Positions 7,455-15,334 of a DNA stretch of 21,973 nt are shown here, in pieces (the first letter of the stretch is position 1; each line of letters opens with the position of its first letter). The DNA comes from ZLKRG08 sp964654815. GTDB taxonomy: Bacteria > Actinomycetota > Actinomycetes > Nanopelagicales > Nanopelagicaceae. Below the pieces are notes generated by a model. That model was not told the DNA's origin. It searched no databases and saw only the letters and a program-made list of their open reading frames with translations. The stretch spans positions 1 to 21,973 of the forward strand of contig CAZZLH010000023.1 in the NCBI GenBank assembly GCA_964654815.1. Direction: 5' to 3'. The position numbers and the translations under genes are program-made.

Positions 7455-8261
7455 ATGAACTTTGGCGAAAGGTTTCAGCGCCAGTATCTCCAACTACGTG
7501 GCGCCAAGATCTGGTCCTCTACCTACAAACCGCTCTTTAAAAAGAGTGAGGTTCCGGTGCTCTTACTGCATGGTGGGATGTCGCAAACTGAGGGGATAGA
7601 TAAACGTATGGCCCCGGCGTTTAAAGGCTTCCAAATCTTTGCCTACGATCGCGCCGGTCATGGCCGCTCTCCAGATGTCGAGGGAAGCTTTCACTTTGAG
7701 TTCCAGTATCGGGAGACCATCGCTTATTTAGAGGATGTGGTTAAAGCTCCAGCGCATTTGGTTGGTTTTTCTGATGGCGGCATCATCGCATTACTTGTTG
7801 CAATTCATCGTCCGGATTTGGTCAAGACCATCACGGCAATAGGCGCTAACTACAACGCCAGCGACGATGTCACACCTCCCGATGAGTGGCAACCGGATGA
7901 TCGTGAGATTGAAAAGTATGCCAACTTCTCACCAGACCCGCCAGAGACCTTATTCACTAAGATAAAAAAGATGGTTCAGATTTGGAAGACCGAACCAAAT
8001 ATGAAGCTAGAGCAATTGCAATCCATCAAATGTCCCGCTCTGATAATTGTGGGAGATGATGATGTGATGTCGCTAGCGCACACCAATGAGATTTATGAAA
8101 ATATCCCGAATTCGCGCCTGGCTGTGATACCGGGCGCCTCACATTTAATCGATAAAGAACAACCAGAAATATTGCACTTGGTCGTCAGAAAATTCCTAGC
8201 TGACCCATCGGAGCCAGTTACTTTGCAGCCCTTGCGACGCAAGCCGCGTGAAGTTTTGTGA
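7455..8261 (+). CDS. Alpha/beta hydrolase
   Basis: 268-aa alpha/beta-hydrolase fold protein. The oxyanion-hole region is LLLHGG (37-41). The nucleophile elbow is GFSDGG, with Ser106 as nucleophile. The acid is probably one of the Asp residues of VGDDDVM (201-203), and the His is in GASHLIDKEQP (His230). There is no signal peptide. The elbow GFSDGG is typical of haloperoxidase/ester hydrolase-like members, but substrate cannot be assigned. The ATG at 7455 is preceded by TAAGTT and six bases, with no ribosome binding site. It is divergent from the decarboxylase (51 bases between the chosen starts), and its last 44 bases overlap the 3' end of gatD on the other strand. Confidence 0.9.
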   Translation: MNFGERFQRQYLQLRGAKIWSSTYKPLFKKSEVPVLLLHGGMSQTEGIDKRMAPAFKGFQIFAYDRAGHGRSPDVEGSFHFEFQYRETIAYLEDVVKAPAHLVGFSDGGIIALLVAIHRPDLVKTITAIGANYNASDDVTPPDEWQPDDREIEKYANFSPDPPETLFTKIKKMVQIWKTEPNMKLEQLQSIKCPALIIVGDDDVMSLAHTNEIYENIPNSRLAVIPGASHLIDKEQPEILHLVVRKFLADPSEPVTLQPLRRKPREVL

Positions 8262-9095
8262 ATACTGCATCGCTCTCGCTCTCAAGTGTCGCCAACTCCC
8301 CTAACTTACGACTCAATAAATAATCGGCAAGTCTTGGATTGCGCACCAAGGCAGGTCCATGCATATATGTGGCGATGATTTGGTCGGTGACTGCGCCATC
8401 TGACGATTCATTTGCGTGATTACCGATTCCCTGTTTGACGATCCCAAGTGGTTGCAACTTATCTAGGAATCGAGTTTGACCGCTATGGTTTTCAAATCCG
8501 GTAAGCAGACCGATTTCAAATGATTTGGATTGAATGGTTGCGCTAGCCAATAACTCGCCAACGCTTCGGGGCGCTGCGCTCTCAGTGATTATTGGCAGCA
8601 ACCCCAGCCCTTCGATGGTCCTACCACCTGAGGCTGGAAAGCTCTCACCCAATAATTNNNNNNNNNNNNNNNNNNNNNNNNNNNNNNNNNNNNNNNNNNN
8701 NNNNNNNNNNNNNNNNNNNNNNNNNNNNNNNNNNNNNNNNNNNNNNNNNNNNNNNNNCCCAGCCCTTCGATGGTCCTACCACCTGAGGCTGGAAAGCTCT
8801 CACCCAATAATTGAAATCCGGCACAGACTGCAAAGATTTGCGCGCCATTGTTTAGCGCATTTACCAAGGTATTTTGGCTACGTAAAAGTTCCACAGCAGC
8901 AACCTGGGCATCATCCTCACCGCCACCTAAAAAATAGAAATCCCCATCATTAGGCAACTTCTCATGTGCCGAGGCGTGGATCACCTCATTTGCGATACCG
9001 CGCTTATGTAATCGCCAAGATAGCACCGCGACATTTCCTTGGTCACCATATGTACCAAGTAGCTCTGGCAAGAGATTTACGATTTTTATCGTCAT
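8218..9095 (-). CDS. gatD: GatD, lipid II isoglutaminyl synthase glutaminase subunit (interrupted by assembly gap)
   Basis: Class I glutamine amidotransferase-like subunit of the MurT/GatD complex, which amidates the D-glutamate of lipid II on the cytoplasmic membrane face. As printed it is cut by 100 N, but 55 bases are duplicated on both sides. Deleting one copy plus the Ns removes 155 bases and gives one open frame of 240 aa. In that product the nucleophile Cys is in FAVCAGFQLLG (Cys91) and the catalytic His in TYMHGPAL (His194). The N-terminus (LLPELLGTYGDQGN) is typical of GatD. The ATG overlaps the murT stop as ATGA, so translation is coupled. The 3' end overlaps the convergent hydrolase by 44 bases. 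It should not be called a pseudogene. Confidence 0.93.
8603..8657. repeat. Duplicated contig end, left copy (55 bp)
   Basis: Identical to 8758-8812 across the N run. Fifty-five bases is a commonly used assembly k-mer length, which fits an unmerged contig overlap. Confidence 0.92.
8658..8757. other. Assembly gap (100 N) inside gatD
   Basis: Exactly 100 N flanked by an identical 55-bp sequence on both sides. Collapsing the overlap restores the gatD reading frame, so no sequence is missing. Confidence 0.95.
8758..8812. repeat. Duplicated contig end, right copy (55 bp)
   Basis: Exact copy of 8603-8657; it encodes the segment GESFPASGGRTIEGL of GatD a second time. Confidence 0.92.
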
Positions 9096-10324
9096 TGGTT
9101 GGCCAACCTATGAAATGCCGTATACGAAGCGATTAAGTCTGCATCTACCGCGCCAAATCTTTGCGCGGCAACTGATTCATCATCGACGATTTCATGGACG
9201 ATTCCATCGACTGTAAGTCTTGCAGATACATCAACTCGACGATCTCCAGTTACCAAAACTCTTCTACCGGTTAGTGGTTTGAAATCTACATCCCATAGCC
9301 ATGAGGTGTCTTTGCCATCTTGGGTATTTGCATTGACAGATAGCAAAACGGAGTTTGGACCGCTAGCGCTAGTTGCCAGAGTTTCCCGCCACGATGCCGG
9401 ATTCTTTGAGAGCAATAGGCGAAAGTTGGTCTCACCAATCTTCTTATTGGCGAATCTGCCATCTACTGCATCTATTCGGCTAATTGCTTGATTGGCCTCT
9501 TCGAGATCCACACCTAGATACCGCGCCACTATCAATGCGCGCGCCGCATTTTGTAGCGCCGCACGCCCGGGAATAGCGCTCTTTACCAAAGTTTGAGTTG
9601 GGTTATGGTTGATTGCGCTATCAATCGAATTTAAGGAATTGCCTTCCAGGATCCACTGCGCCTCAGGTTTAGCAAATCCACAATTGCACCAATAATTTGT
9701 GCCACCCTCACTCCAATGCAAGAGCGCACCACACTTGGGACAAGTTGCCGCATCTAAATGTCCCTTATCTGATGCGCTAAACCAGATTATTTTCTGGGCA
9801 GCGCTTGCGGCAAAAACCACGAAAGGGTCATCGGTTGAGGCCAATACCTTGAGATCCTCTCCCGGAATAGATTCCAAGGCGCTGCGCCACTTATTCGCCA
9901 CAATACGTACTTCGGCCAAACGATCTAATTGATCACGGCCTAGATTGAGCAGCACCAATATCTCTGGTTTGGTCCGTTGCATCGCCCATGGCAGGACCAT
10001 TTCATCAACCTCTAGTACTGCGACGTCTGCATCGGGAGCTGCACCAAGCGCTGCCACCACGCCGGCAAACAAATTAGCTCCGGTGTGATTATGTGCCACC
10101 GAGTATTTACTCTTTAGCGCTTCGGCTATCAGTTTTGCGGTTGTGGACTTACCGTTGGTACCAGAAATTAAGACCACTCGTTTACCGAAAGAAAGTTCCA
10201 CCACTGCATTCGGCGCCAGCTTCATGATCACTCTGCCTGCGACCATCACACCATTACCCTGTTTTAGCGCTCTCGATAGAGAGCCAGCTAACTTCGCTAG
10301 TAGAAGTACCAGTTTTAGATACAT
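9092..10324 (-). CDS. murT: MurT, lipid II isoglutaminyl synthase ATP-dependent subunit
   Basis: Mur-ligase-type subunit that activates the D-Glu carboxylate of lipid II for amidation with ammonia from GatD. ATP-binding P-loop GTNGKST lies about residues 56-62 from this start. The zinc ribbon is CPKC (Cys195, Cys198) and WCNC (Cys213, Cys215). The C-terminal DUF1727 domain contains DTSWLWDVDF, whose Asp is the conserved catalytic residue shared with GatD. The second Cys pair is CXC here instead of the CXXC I recall as usual. The start is set at ATG 10324, 17 bases past the carbonic anhydrase stop; TTG at 10348 would add eight residues and overlap that gene by seven bases. It overlaps gatD by four bases. 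Confidence 0.94.
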   Translation of the reverse strand: MYLKLVLLLAKLAGSLSRALKQGNGVMVAGRVIMKLAPNAVVELSFGKRVVLISGTNGKSTTAKLIAEALKSKYSVAHNHTGANLFAGVVAALGAAPDADVAVLEVDEMVLPWAMQRTKPEILVLLNLGRDQLDRLAEVRIVANKWRSALESIPGEDLKVLASTDDPFVVFAASAAQKIIWFSASDKGHLDAATCPKCGALLHWSEGGTNYWCNCGFAKPEAQWILEGNSLNSIDSAINHNPTQTLVKSAIPGRAALQNAARALIVARYLGVDLEEANQAISRIDAVDGRFANKKIGETNFRLLLSKNPASWRETLATSASGPNSVLLSVNANTQDGKDTSWLWDVDFKPLTGRRVLVTGDRRVDVSARLTVDGIVHEIVDDESVAAQRFGAVDADLIASYTAFHRLANQ

Positions 10325-10341
10325 ATTTTTATCTGCGGTAT

Positions 10342-10854
10342 TTAACAATCTACCGGCGTAATTGAACCGTTTGCCACATCATAAATCGCACCCGCAATTG
10401 ATACACCCTTTTGCATCAATGGGTAGGAGCGCAAGCGCTGTACATCTACCTGTAGCGCGGCTTCTAAGTCAGTAACAGTGCGAAACTCAAGCGATCTAGT
10501 GTCAACTCCAAATTGATCTTGGATGGTTTGGTGAATCTCCGATTCTTCGCTCTTTGCCATCCGGCAATCCGTGTGCGGCATCACGAGAATTCGATTTACC
10601 CCTAATAAGTATGTGGCCAGAACCAAGGTACGCAACACATCCTCCGTGACGCGCGCACCTGCATTGCGCAAGATCTTGGCATCGCCGCTTCGCATACCGA
10701 CCACAGAGAGGGGATTTATTCGAGAATCCATACAGGTGACGATTGCCAACCCTTTAGCGGCTTGCCCCGTTAGCTCAGAGTATTTAAAAGTTTTCTGGTA
10801 TTCCGCATTGGCTGCTAGCAAGTCATCGAACTTCTCGTGCGGAAAATTTGGCAT
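10342..10854 (-). CDS. Beta-class carbonic anhydrase
   Basis: 170-aa beta-carbonic anhydrase (CO2 plus water to bicarbonate), cytoplasmic. Zinc-site residues are in TCMDSR (Cys41, with the Asp43-Arg45 dyad) and HTDC (His94, Cys97). NAGAR (64-68) is the usual strand-loop motif. It is short, similar to the small actinobacterial and mycobacterial class rather than the plant-type long form. The ATG at 10854 lies three bases after the stop of the 57-aa membrane protein, and murT follows directly, so the three and gatD probably form one transcript. Bicarbonate supply for anaplerosis or biosynthesis is the likely role. Confidence 0.94.
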   Translation of the reverse strand: MPNFPHEKFDDLLAANAEYQKTFKYSELTGQAAKGLAIVTCMDSRINPLSVVGMRSGDAKILRNAGARVTEDVLRTLVLATYLLGVNRILVMPHTDCRMAKSEESEIHQTIQDQFGVDTRSLEFRTVTDLEAALQVDVQRLRSYPLMQKGVSIAGAIYDVANGSITPVDC

Positions 10855-10857
10855 TAG

Positions 10858-11031
10858 CTACTTTCGGCGCAATCTATTTAAATCCCGCCTCAATTGGCGC
10901 TGTTTATCCTTGAACTCCTTATGGCTCTTTGAGGTGAATGCCCATTTGAGGATTGGCACGAAGATCAGGGCAATGACCAAGAAGCCGCCAAGGCTCTGAA
11001 GGAATAGGTCGTAATTATTGCCACCATGCAT
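10858..11031 (-). CDS. Small single-pass membrane protein (57 aa)
   Basis: ATG at 11031 opens a 57-codon frame that starts MHGGNNYDLFLQSLGGFLVI and ends in TAG at 10858-10860. A hydrophobic helix covers about residues 14-32, followed by a very basic tail with coiled-coil-like spacing (SKSHKEFKDKQRQ, RRDLNRLRRK). It is the first gene of the carbonic anhydrase-murT-gatD operon, three bases before the carbonic anhydrase start. A perfect TAAAAT hexamer ends six bases before the ATG, with no Shine-Dalgarno, pointing to leaderless expression. I recognise no family. Position suggests a membrane-linked partner of the operon, but that is only inference. Confidence 0.75.
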   Translation of the reverse strand: MHGGNNYDLFLQSLGGFLVIALIFVPILKWAFTSKSHKEFKDKQRQLRRDLNRLRRK

Positions 11032-11037
11032 TTGGCC

Positions 11038-11043
11038 ATTTTA
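11038..11043 (-). promoter_or_regulatory. Likely -10 of the small-protein/CA/murT/gatD operon
   Basis: On the minus strand TAAAAT, then GGCCAA, then ATG at 11031. This is a near-consensus -10 at the right distance for an mRNA beginning at the start codon. No good -35 is visible. Confidence 0.55.
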
Positions 11044-11047
11044 CTGC

Positions 11048-11053
11048 CAAGAT
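11048..11053 (+). promoter_or_regulatory. Possible -10 of leaderless photolyase mRNA
   Basis: CAAGAT, then TTCGCC, then ATG at 11060. It is one base from TAAGAT. It lies within the 28 bases that separate this start from the divergent start at 11031. Confidence 0.4.
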
Positions 11054-11059
11054 TTCGCC

Positions 11060-12568
11060 ATGGAGCGTGCCATCTATGTGCCATTCGACAACCTACATCG
11101 AGGTTTTGGCGCGCTTAAAACCGCGGATCCAAAGCGAGATCTAATCATCTTTGTTGAGAGTCAGCGAATGCTGGCTAGTAGAAGTTGGCATCTACAGCGA
11201 CTTTGGTTCATGATCTCTGCAGCGCGCCATTTTGCAGATGAATTGAGCAAAGCCGGCTTCGTGGTTAGTTATCAAAAAGCGGAGAGCACCGCTGAAGGTA
11301 TCAAGGCAGCAATTGCCGAAGCCGGTGCAACTGGCCTAAAGATCAATACAGTTATCGCGACTGCCCCGAATTCATTTCGATTGACCCAAGAACTCACTGG
11401 ATTGGTGGAGTTTGAGCCAAATGATTTCTTCTTAACCGATCGACAAGATTTTATAGATTGGGCAAGTAGCCAGAAGAGTCTCTTGATGGAGAACTTCTAT
11501 CGCAACCAACGTAAACGCTTATCTATTCTGATGGATGGCGATAAGCCAGTCGGAGGGGCATGGAACTTCGATAAAGAGAATCGCCTTAGCCCGCCGAAGA
11601 GCTATGACTATCCACCTTACTTAAATCATCCACTCGACCAATTGGATAAAGAGGTGCTGCAAGAATTACTCGATTCAAATCTCAAATTATGGGGCGATGA
11701 ACCAGAGCATACTTGGGGCACCACAAGACGCGCAGCCCTTAAACAACTTGATTATTTCCTGACCCACCACTTTGCCAACTTCGGTCCATATGAAGATGCG
11801 ATGGTCAAAGAGAATTGGGCTTTCCATCACTCGCTACTTAGTCCGTACTTGAATATTGGATTGATCCATGCCTCTGAGGTGATTGATGCGGTGCGTAAGC
11901 GTTATCAAAAGGGAGATATCCCGCTTGCTTCATGTGAAGGATTCATTCGACAGGTGATTGGCTGGCGCGAATATATAAATGGGGTTTACTGGTTCTTTGG
12001 CGATGAGTATCGAAATCAAAATAAATTTGAGATGAATAGACCATTGCTCCCGCTATTTCATGATGCGAAAAAAACTAAAATGGCCTGTGTTTCAACGCAA
12101 ATCTCCGACCTTCAAGCCCGAGCTTGGGTCCACCACATTCCACGCTTGATGGTCTTGAGTAATTTAGCGCTGCTAACGGGAATCAAGCCGCTGGAATTCC
12201 TCAATTGGATGCGAGAGGTCTTCATTGATGCCGCCGATTGGGTGATGGTGCCCAATGTAATTGGAATGGGTGTTCATGCAGATGGTGGTCAGATGATGAC
12301 CAAGCCATATATCTCAGGCGGCTCCTACATCTCGCGCATGAGTAATTACTGCAAAGGTTGTCCTTACGATCCTAAGTTGCGAACTGGGGAGAACGCCTGC
12401 CCCTTCACTAATCTGTATTGGAATTTTCTAGCAGAGCATGAGGCGGAATTCACAAAGAACCATAGAATGTTTCAGCAGATTAATGGGTTAAAAAGACTTA
12501 AGGATTTGAAAGAGGTAAGAGCTGAGAGCCAGAGAATTCTGGAGGGACTTTCACGAGGTGAGATTTGA
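11060..12568 (+). CDS. FeS-BCP-type photolyase/cryptochrome (PhrB/CryB-like, probable (6-4) photolyase)
   Basis: 502-aa protein of the bacterial iron-sulfur cryptochrome/photolyase family (DPRP, PF04244 N-terminal part plus FAD-binding part). Four cysteines, Cys343, Cys431, Cys434 and Cys447 (contexts KMACVS, NYCKGCPYD and NACPF), have spacing 88-3-13, identical to the 4Fe-4S ligands I recall for Agrobacterium PhrB (350/438/441/454). Relatives repair (6-4) photoproducts in light with FAD and often a ribityllumazine antenna; some act as light sensors. The start is ATG 11060, the first in-frame ATG, which gives the family N-terminus (RAIYVPFDNLH). The stop overlaps the TTG start of the next hydrolase, so the two are translationally coupled. 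Repair versus sensing cannot be decided from sequence. Confidence 0.93.
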   Translation: MERAIYVPFDNLHRGFGALKTADPKRDLIIFVESQRMLASRSWHLQRLWFMISAARHFADELSKAGFVVSYQKAESTAEGIKAAIAEAGATGLKINTVIATAPNSFRLTQELTGLVEFEPNDFFLTDRQDFIDWASSQKSLLMENFYRNQRKRLSILMDGDKPVGGAWNFDKENRLSPPKSYDYPPYLNHPLDQLDKEVLQELLDSNLKLWGDEPEHTWGTTRRAALKQLDYFLTHHFANFGPYEDAMVKENWAFHHSLLSPYLNIGLIHASEVIDAVRKRYQKGDIPLASCEGFIRQVIGWREYINGVYWFFGDEYRNQNKFEMNRPLLPLFHDAKKTKMACVSTQISDLQARAWVHHIPRLMVLSNLALLTGIKPLEFLNWMREVFIDAADWVMVPNVIGMGVHADGGQMMTKPYISGGSYISRMSNYCKGCPYDPKLRTGENACPFTNLYWNFLAEHEAEFTKNHRMFQQINGLKRLKDLKEVRAESQRILEGLSRGEI

Positions 12569-13356
12569 GTAATTTGAATCTTAAGCGTTACGGCAATGGC
12601 AGCGAACAACTAGTGGCAATCCATGGCCTTGGTTCTGCAAGTACTGCCTGGGATTTGGTACGTCCAGAGTTAGCCAATCGATATGAATTTATCACCATAG
12701 ACCTTCCAGGACATGGCAAGGCTGCGATGCGCGCTACTTTAGATATGAATCCAGTGCGTTTGGCGGAGATCATAAAAGATGAACTCTTGTCACATGGCAT
12801 CGAGCAATTTCATCTCATGGGAAATTCATTAGGCGGTTGGATTGGTTTTGAGATGGCTGCGCGTTATCCAGAGCAGATCAAATCCTTCACTGGCGTGGCA
12901 CCTGCCGGACTCTGGTTTGTCCCGAAGACACATCGAAATGGCGAGTTAGCGATTAGCCGTTACATGGCGCGTGCGACTTATAGATTCGCTTATCCAATCG
13001 CTAAATTGAAATTCGCCCGAGCGATCGGATTTAAATTGGTCAGCCCACAATGGGAGAAATTCTCACCCGAGTTATGCGCCAAAGCTGCGATTGCTATGGG
13101 TTCGGCCACCGGTTATTACACGCTCTGGGATGCCTTTCTGGGCAACCGCTTTGATAAGCCCATCTCGCCCGAGCTACCGGTGACGGTCATCTTCGGGGAT
13201 GCCGATTACACGCTGCCTGCAGCTAATTCTCAGGAGAAATCGCTGGCACCCACACATGCCAAATGGATCAATTTAAGCGAATGTGGACATGCTCCGATGT
13301 GGGATCAAGCAGAAGCGGTAATTGAGGCGGTCAATGCGACCATTCGATCGGCATGA
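12565..13356 (+). CDS. Alpha/beta hydrolase coupled to photolyase
   Basis: 263-aa alpha/beta hydrolase. Oxyanion region AIHGLGSAS (18-26), nucleophile elbow MGNSLGG (Ser88), acid in FGDADYTLP (Asp212) and His in CGHAPMW (His242) form a complete triad. There is no signal peptide. The start is TTG at 12565, overlapping the photolyase TGA as TTGA; GAGGTGA lies four bases upstream and serves as ribosome binding site. The 3' end overlaps the convergent SOUL gene by 26 bases. Substrate unknown; the operon position hints at a role in the light or oxidative stress response, as inference only. Confidence 0.9.
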   Translation: MSNLNLKRYGNGSEQLVAIHGLGSASTAWDLVRPELANRYEFITIDLPGHGKAAMRATLDMNPVRLAEIIKDELLSHGIEQFHLMGNSLGGWIGFEMAARYPEQIKSFTGVAPAGLWFVPKTHRNGELAISRYMARATYRFAYPIAKLKFARAIGFKLVSPQWEKFSPELCAKAAIAMGSATGYYTLWDAFLGNRFDKPISPELPVTVIFGDADYTLPAANSQEKSLAPTHAKWINLSECGHAPMWDQAEAVIEAVNATIRSA

Positions 13357-13831
13357 TCAATTCATTATGTCGGAGAATTCCCGGCTTCCAAGGCGGATCA
13401 AAGCGAGCAACTCTAGGCTTTCCAGTAATTGCAATCTTATTCTCGGCCAAAACATCTTTTAATTGAGTTTCGATCTTTGCAATTTTATTAGCTGATGTAC
13501 TGCCATTAAATCTAACCACCGCGCAGATCTCTTCGTGCCCCGCGCGTAGTTTCACATTCTGCGCTGGCTCTGGCATCTCAGATAACTTCGAACCGGCTGG
13601 CATCACAAAACTAACCTGCCAAGCATCCTTATCTTTCTCTTCTACCAAAACTGGCGCGGTCATCGCGATGTTATTGCTAAAGATGTAATTCGCTAACGGG
13701 CGAAATCCAGAGTTGCCCGCACTCTCATAATCACCTTTTACGACTACATCTGCTGCTACATATGGCAGATAGCGCCGAATCTCAACTGAGCCAATCATCC
13801 CAATGACTTCATATTTCTGCCGTTCAGTCAT
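13331..13831 (-). CDS. SOUL family heme-binding protein
   Basis: 166-aa SOUL/HEBP family protein (PF04832). Recognisable family segments are VEIRRYLPYVAADV near the N-terminus, GFRPLANYIF and IAMTAPV in the middle, and ARFDPPWKPGILRHNE near the C-terminus. SOUL proteins bind heme or other tetrapyrroles. No signal peptide is visible, so a cytoplasmic location is likely. Its ATG overlaps the upstream YbjT-like stop codon by one base (TAATG), indicating coupled translation. Closeness to TspO, another porphyrin-binding protein, and to a photolyase suggests handling of photosensitising tetrapyrroles. Confidence 0.93.
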   Translation of the reverse strand: MTERQKYEVIGMIGSVEIRRYLPYVAADVVVKGDYESAGNSGFRPLANYIFSNNIAMTAPVLVEEKDKDAWQVSFVMPAGSKLSEMPEPAQNVKLRAGHEEICAVVRFNGSTSANKIAKIETQLKDVLAENKIAITGKPRVARFDPPWKPGILRHNELIMPIEWSH

Positions 13832-15294
13832 TAGATGCTCTCACGTTCGGCGCTCTTACAAATATTCTTTAACATGGTCGGAAAGAGCAAGGTATGAAAT
13901 GGTGAGATAGCCCGCCAATAGAGCTGACCGCCGAGTCCGCGGGGTTGGAAAGTCGCAGTCTGAGTAACAGTCACAACTCCATTTAACTCTTCCAAGCTAA
14001 ATTCCAGCCAAGCTTTGCCTGGCAGAATCATCTCGGCATAGAGTCGTAACTTCTCCCCCTCAACATAATCCTCTACTCGCCAAAAATCTAAACTGTCTCC
14101 AACTCGTAGATGAATTGGATCTCTGCGACCGCGCCGAAGCCCAACTCCGCCTACTAAACGATCGATTAAGCCGCGTAAATACCAGAGCCAATCTGAGCCA
14201 TACCAGCCGTTATCGCCACCAATTCGCTCAATACAGTGCCAAACTGCTGATTTCTTCGCCCTCGTGCTGCGCACTCTGACATCTTTATATTCCGCCTCAC
14301 CGGCCCAGGCGGGATCGCTCTGCGCCTTCTGCCAGGGCGCTGTTGGAGATGTGGCATCAGACCATCTGGTTTCGATCTGATTATTTGTCACGCGCTCCAG
14401 CGCTAATTCAATGGCATTGTTTAATGAGGTAAGTCCAGCATCCGGTGGAGCGATGATCTTGTCTATGGATTTCTCTTTATCCACCACTACTTCACTGATA
14501 AGCGATTCGACTAAGGGTCGAGCTAAAGTGGTGGGAACTGGAGTTACAAATCCAATCCATAGACTTGATAACGATGGCGTCAAAACTGGAACTTTGACAA
14601 TGATACGTTTTCTAAGCCCTGCAATTCGCGCAAAGGTCTGCATCATCTTTTCGTAAGTAACCACCTCTGGACCACCAATATCAAAAATCCCTGAGACAGG
14701 ATGAGCTAATTGCAGAGTTTGGCTTAGGTAGTAGAGCACATCTCGAATTGCAATTGGTTGAGTGCGATTCTTGACCCACTTGGGTGTGGTCATGATTGGT
14801 AAGCGATGAGTTAAATGGCGCAACATCTCAAATGAAGCTGAACCCGAACCGATGATTATTCCCGCGCGAAGTTCGAGTACTGGCACACCGTACCTCGCTA
14901 ATTCAACTCCGGTATCGGTGCGGGACTTTAGGTGGCGACTTGTCTTCTCATCATTTGCAATTCCACCCAAATAGACAATCTGTTTGATCTTGGCATCAGC
15001 TGCAGCTTTGCCAAAGGTAGCCGCCATCTCCTTCTCGATTTGATCAAACTTGGTGGAACTATTTATGGAGTGCAATAGATAGAAGGCGGTATCGACGCCT
15101 TGCAGAGCGCGTAACGTGGCGTGGTGATCCGTGACATTTCCAATCACTTTCTCGACCGAGCCGGCCCAGGCATACTGCGCGACCTTCTTCTCATCGCGCA
15201 CAAAGACGCGGACCTGATAACCCTGCTCTAATAAGGTACGCACCAACCTGCCACCTACATACCCGGTGGCTCCTGTGACTAAAACTCGCTTCAT
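13831..15294 (-). CDS. YbjT-like SDR/NmrA oxidoreductase with DUF2867 domain
   Basis: 487-aa two-domain protein. The N-terminal half is an atypical short-chain dehydrogenase/NAD(P)-binding domain (TGATGYVGG at 7-15, VRDEKK, FYLLHSI, VYLGGI). The C-terminal part (from about residue 330) is DUF2867, including GGDNGWYGSDWLWYLRG and the ending LLFPTMLKNI. This arrangement matches E. coli YbjT. The reaction is unknown. In several proteobacteria homologues lie in light-inducible or photolyase-linked clusters (recalled, not checked). The ATG at 15294 is 40 bases from the divergent TspO start. No Shine-Dalgarno is seen; TTAATT lies six bases upstream. Confidence 0.9.
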   Translation of the reverse strand: MKRVLVTGATGYVGGRLVRTLLEQGYQVRVFVRDEKKVAQYAWAGSVEKVIGNVTDHHATLRALQGVDTAFYLLHSINSSTKFDQIEKEMAATFGKAAADAKIKQIVYLGGIANDEKTSRHLKSRTDTGVELARYGVPVLELRAGIIIGSGSASFEMLRHLTHRLPIMTTPKWVKNRTQPIAIRDVLYYLSQTLQLAHPVSGIFDIGGPEVVTYEKMMQTFARIAGLRKRIIVKVPVLTPSLSSLWIGFVTPVPTTLARPLVESLISEVVVDKEKSIDKIIAPPDAGLTSLNNAIELALERVTNNQIETRWSDATSPTAPWQKAQSDPAWAGEAEYKDVRVRSTRAKKSAVWHCIERIGGDNGWYGSDWLWYLRGLIDRLVGGVGLRRGRRDPIHLRVGDSLDFWRVEDYVEGEKLRLYAEMILPGKAWLEFSLEELNGVVTVTQTATFQPRGLGGQLYWRAISPFHTLLFPTMLKNICKSAERESI

Positions 15295-15322
15295 ATAGGT
15301 AATTAAGTTACTTCAAATAGTT

Positions 15323-15328
15323 GATACT
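15323..15328 (+). promoter_or_regulatory. Possible -10 of leaderless tspO mRNA
   Basis: GATACT, then TTCTAT, then GTG at 15335. It differs from TATACT by one base and has the same six-base spacing found upstream of other genes in the window. Confidence 0.4.
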
Positions 15329-15334
15329 TTCTAT

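Noticed and set aside
7404..7493. N-terminal extension of the decarboxylase to ATG 7493 or GTG 7439
   Set aside because: The extension to 7493 overlaps the divergent hydrolase and lacks family similarity and a ribosome site. GTG at 7439 stays possible.
8218..8652. Second, separate amidotransferase fragment or gatD pseudogene
   Set aside because: It is the C-terminal half of GatD. Merging the duplicated 55-bp contig ends restores a single frame.
10325..10348. TTG start of murT at 10348
   Set aside because: It would overlap carbonic anhydrase by seven bases and has no better ribosome site than the ATG at 10324; it cannot be excluded.
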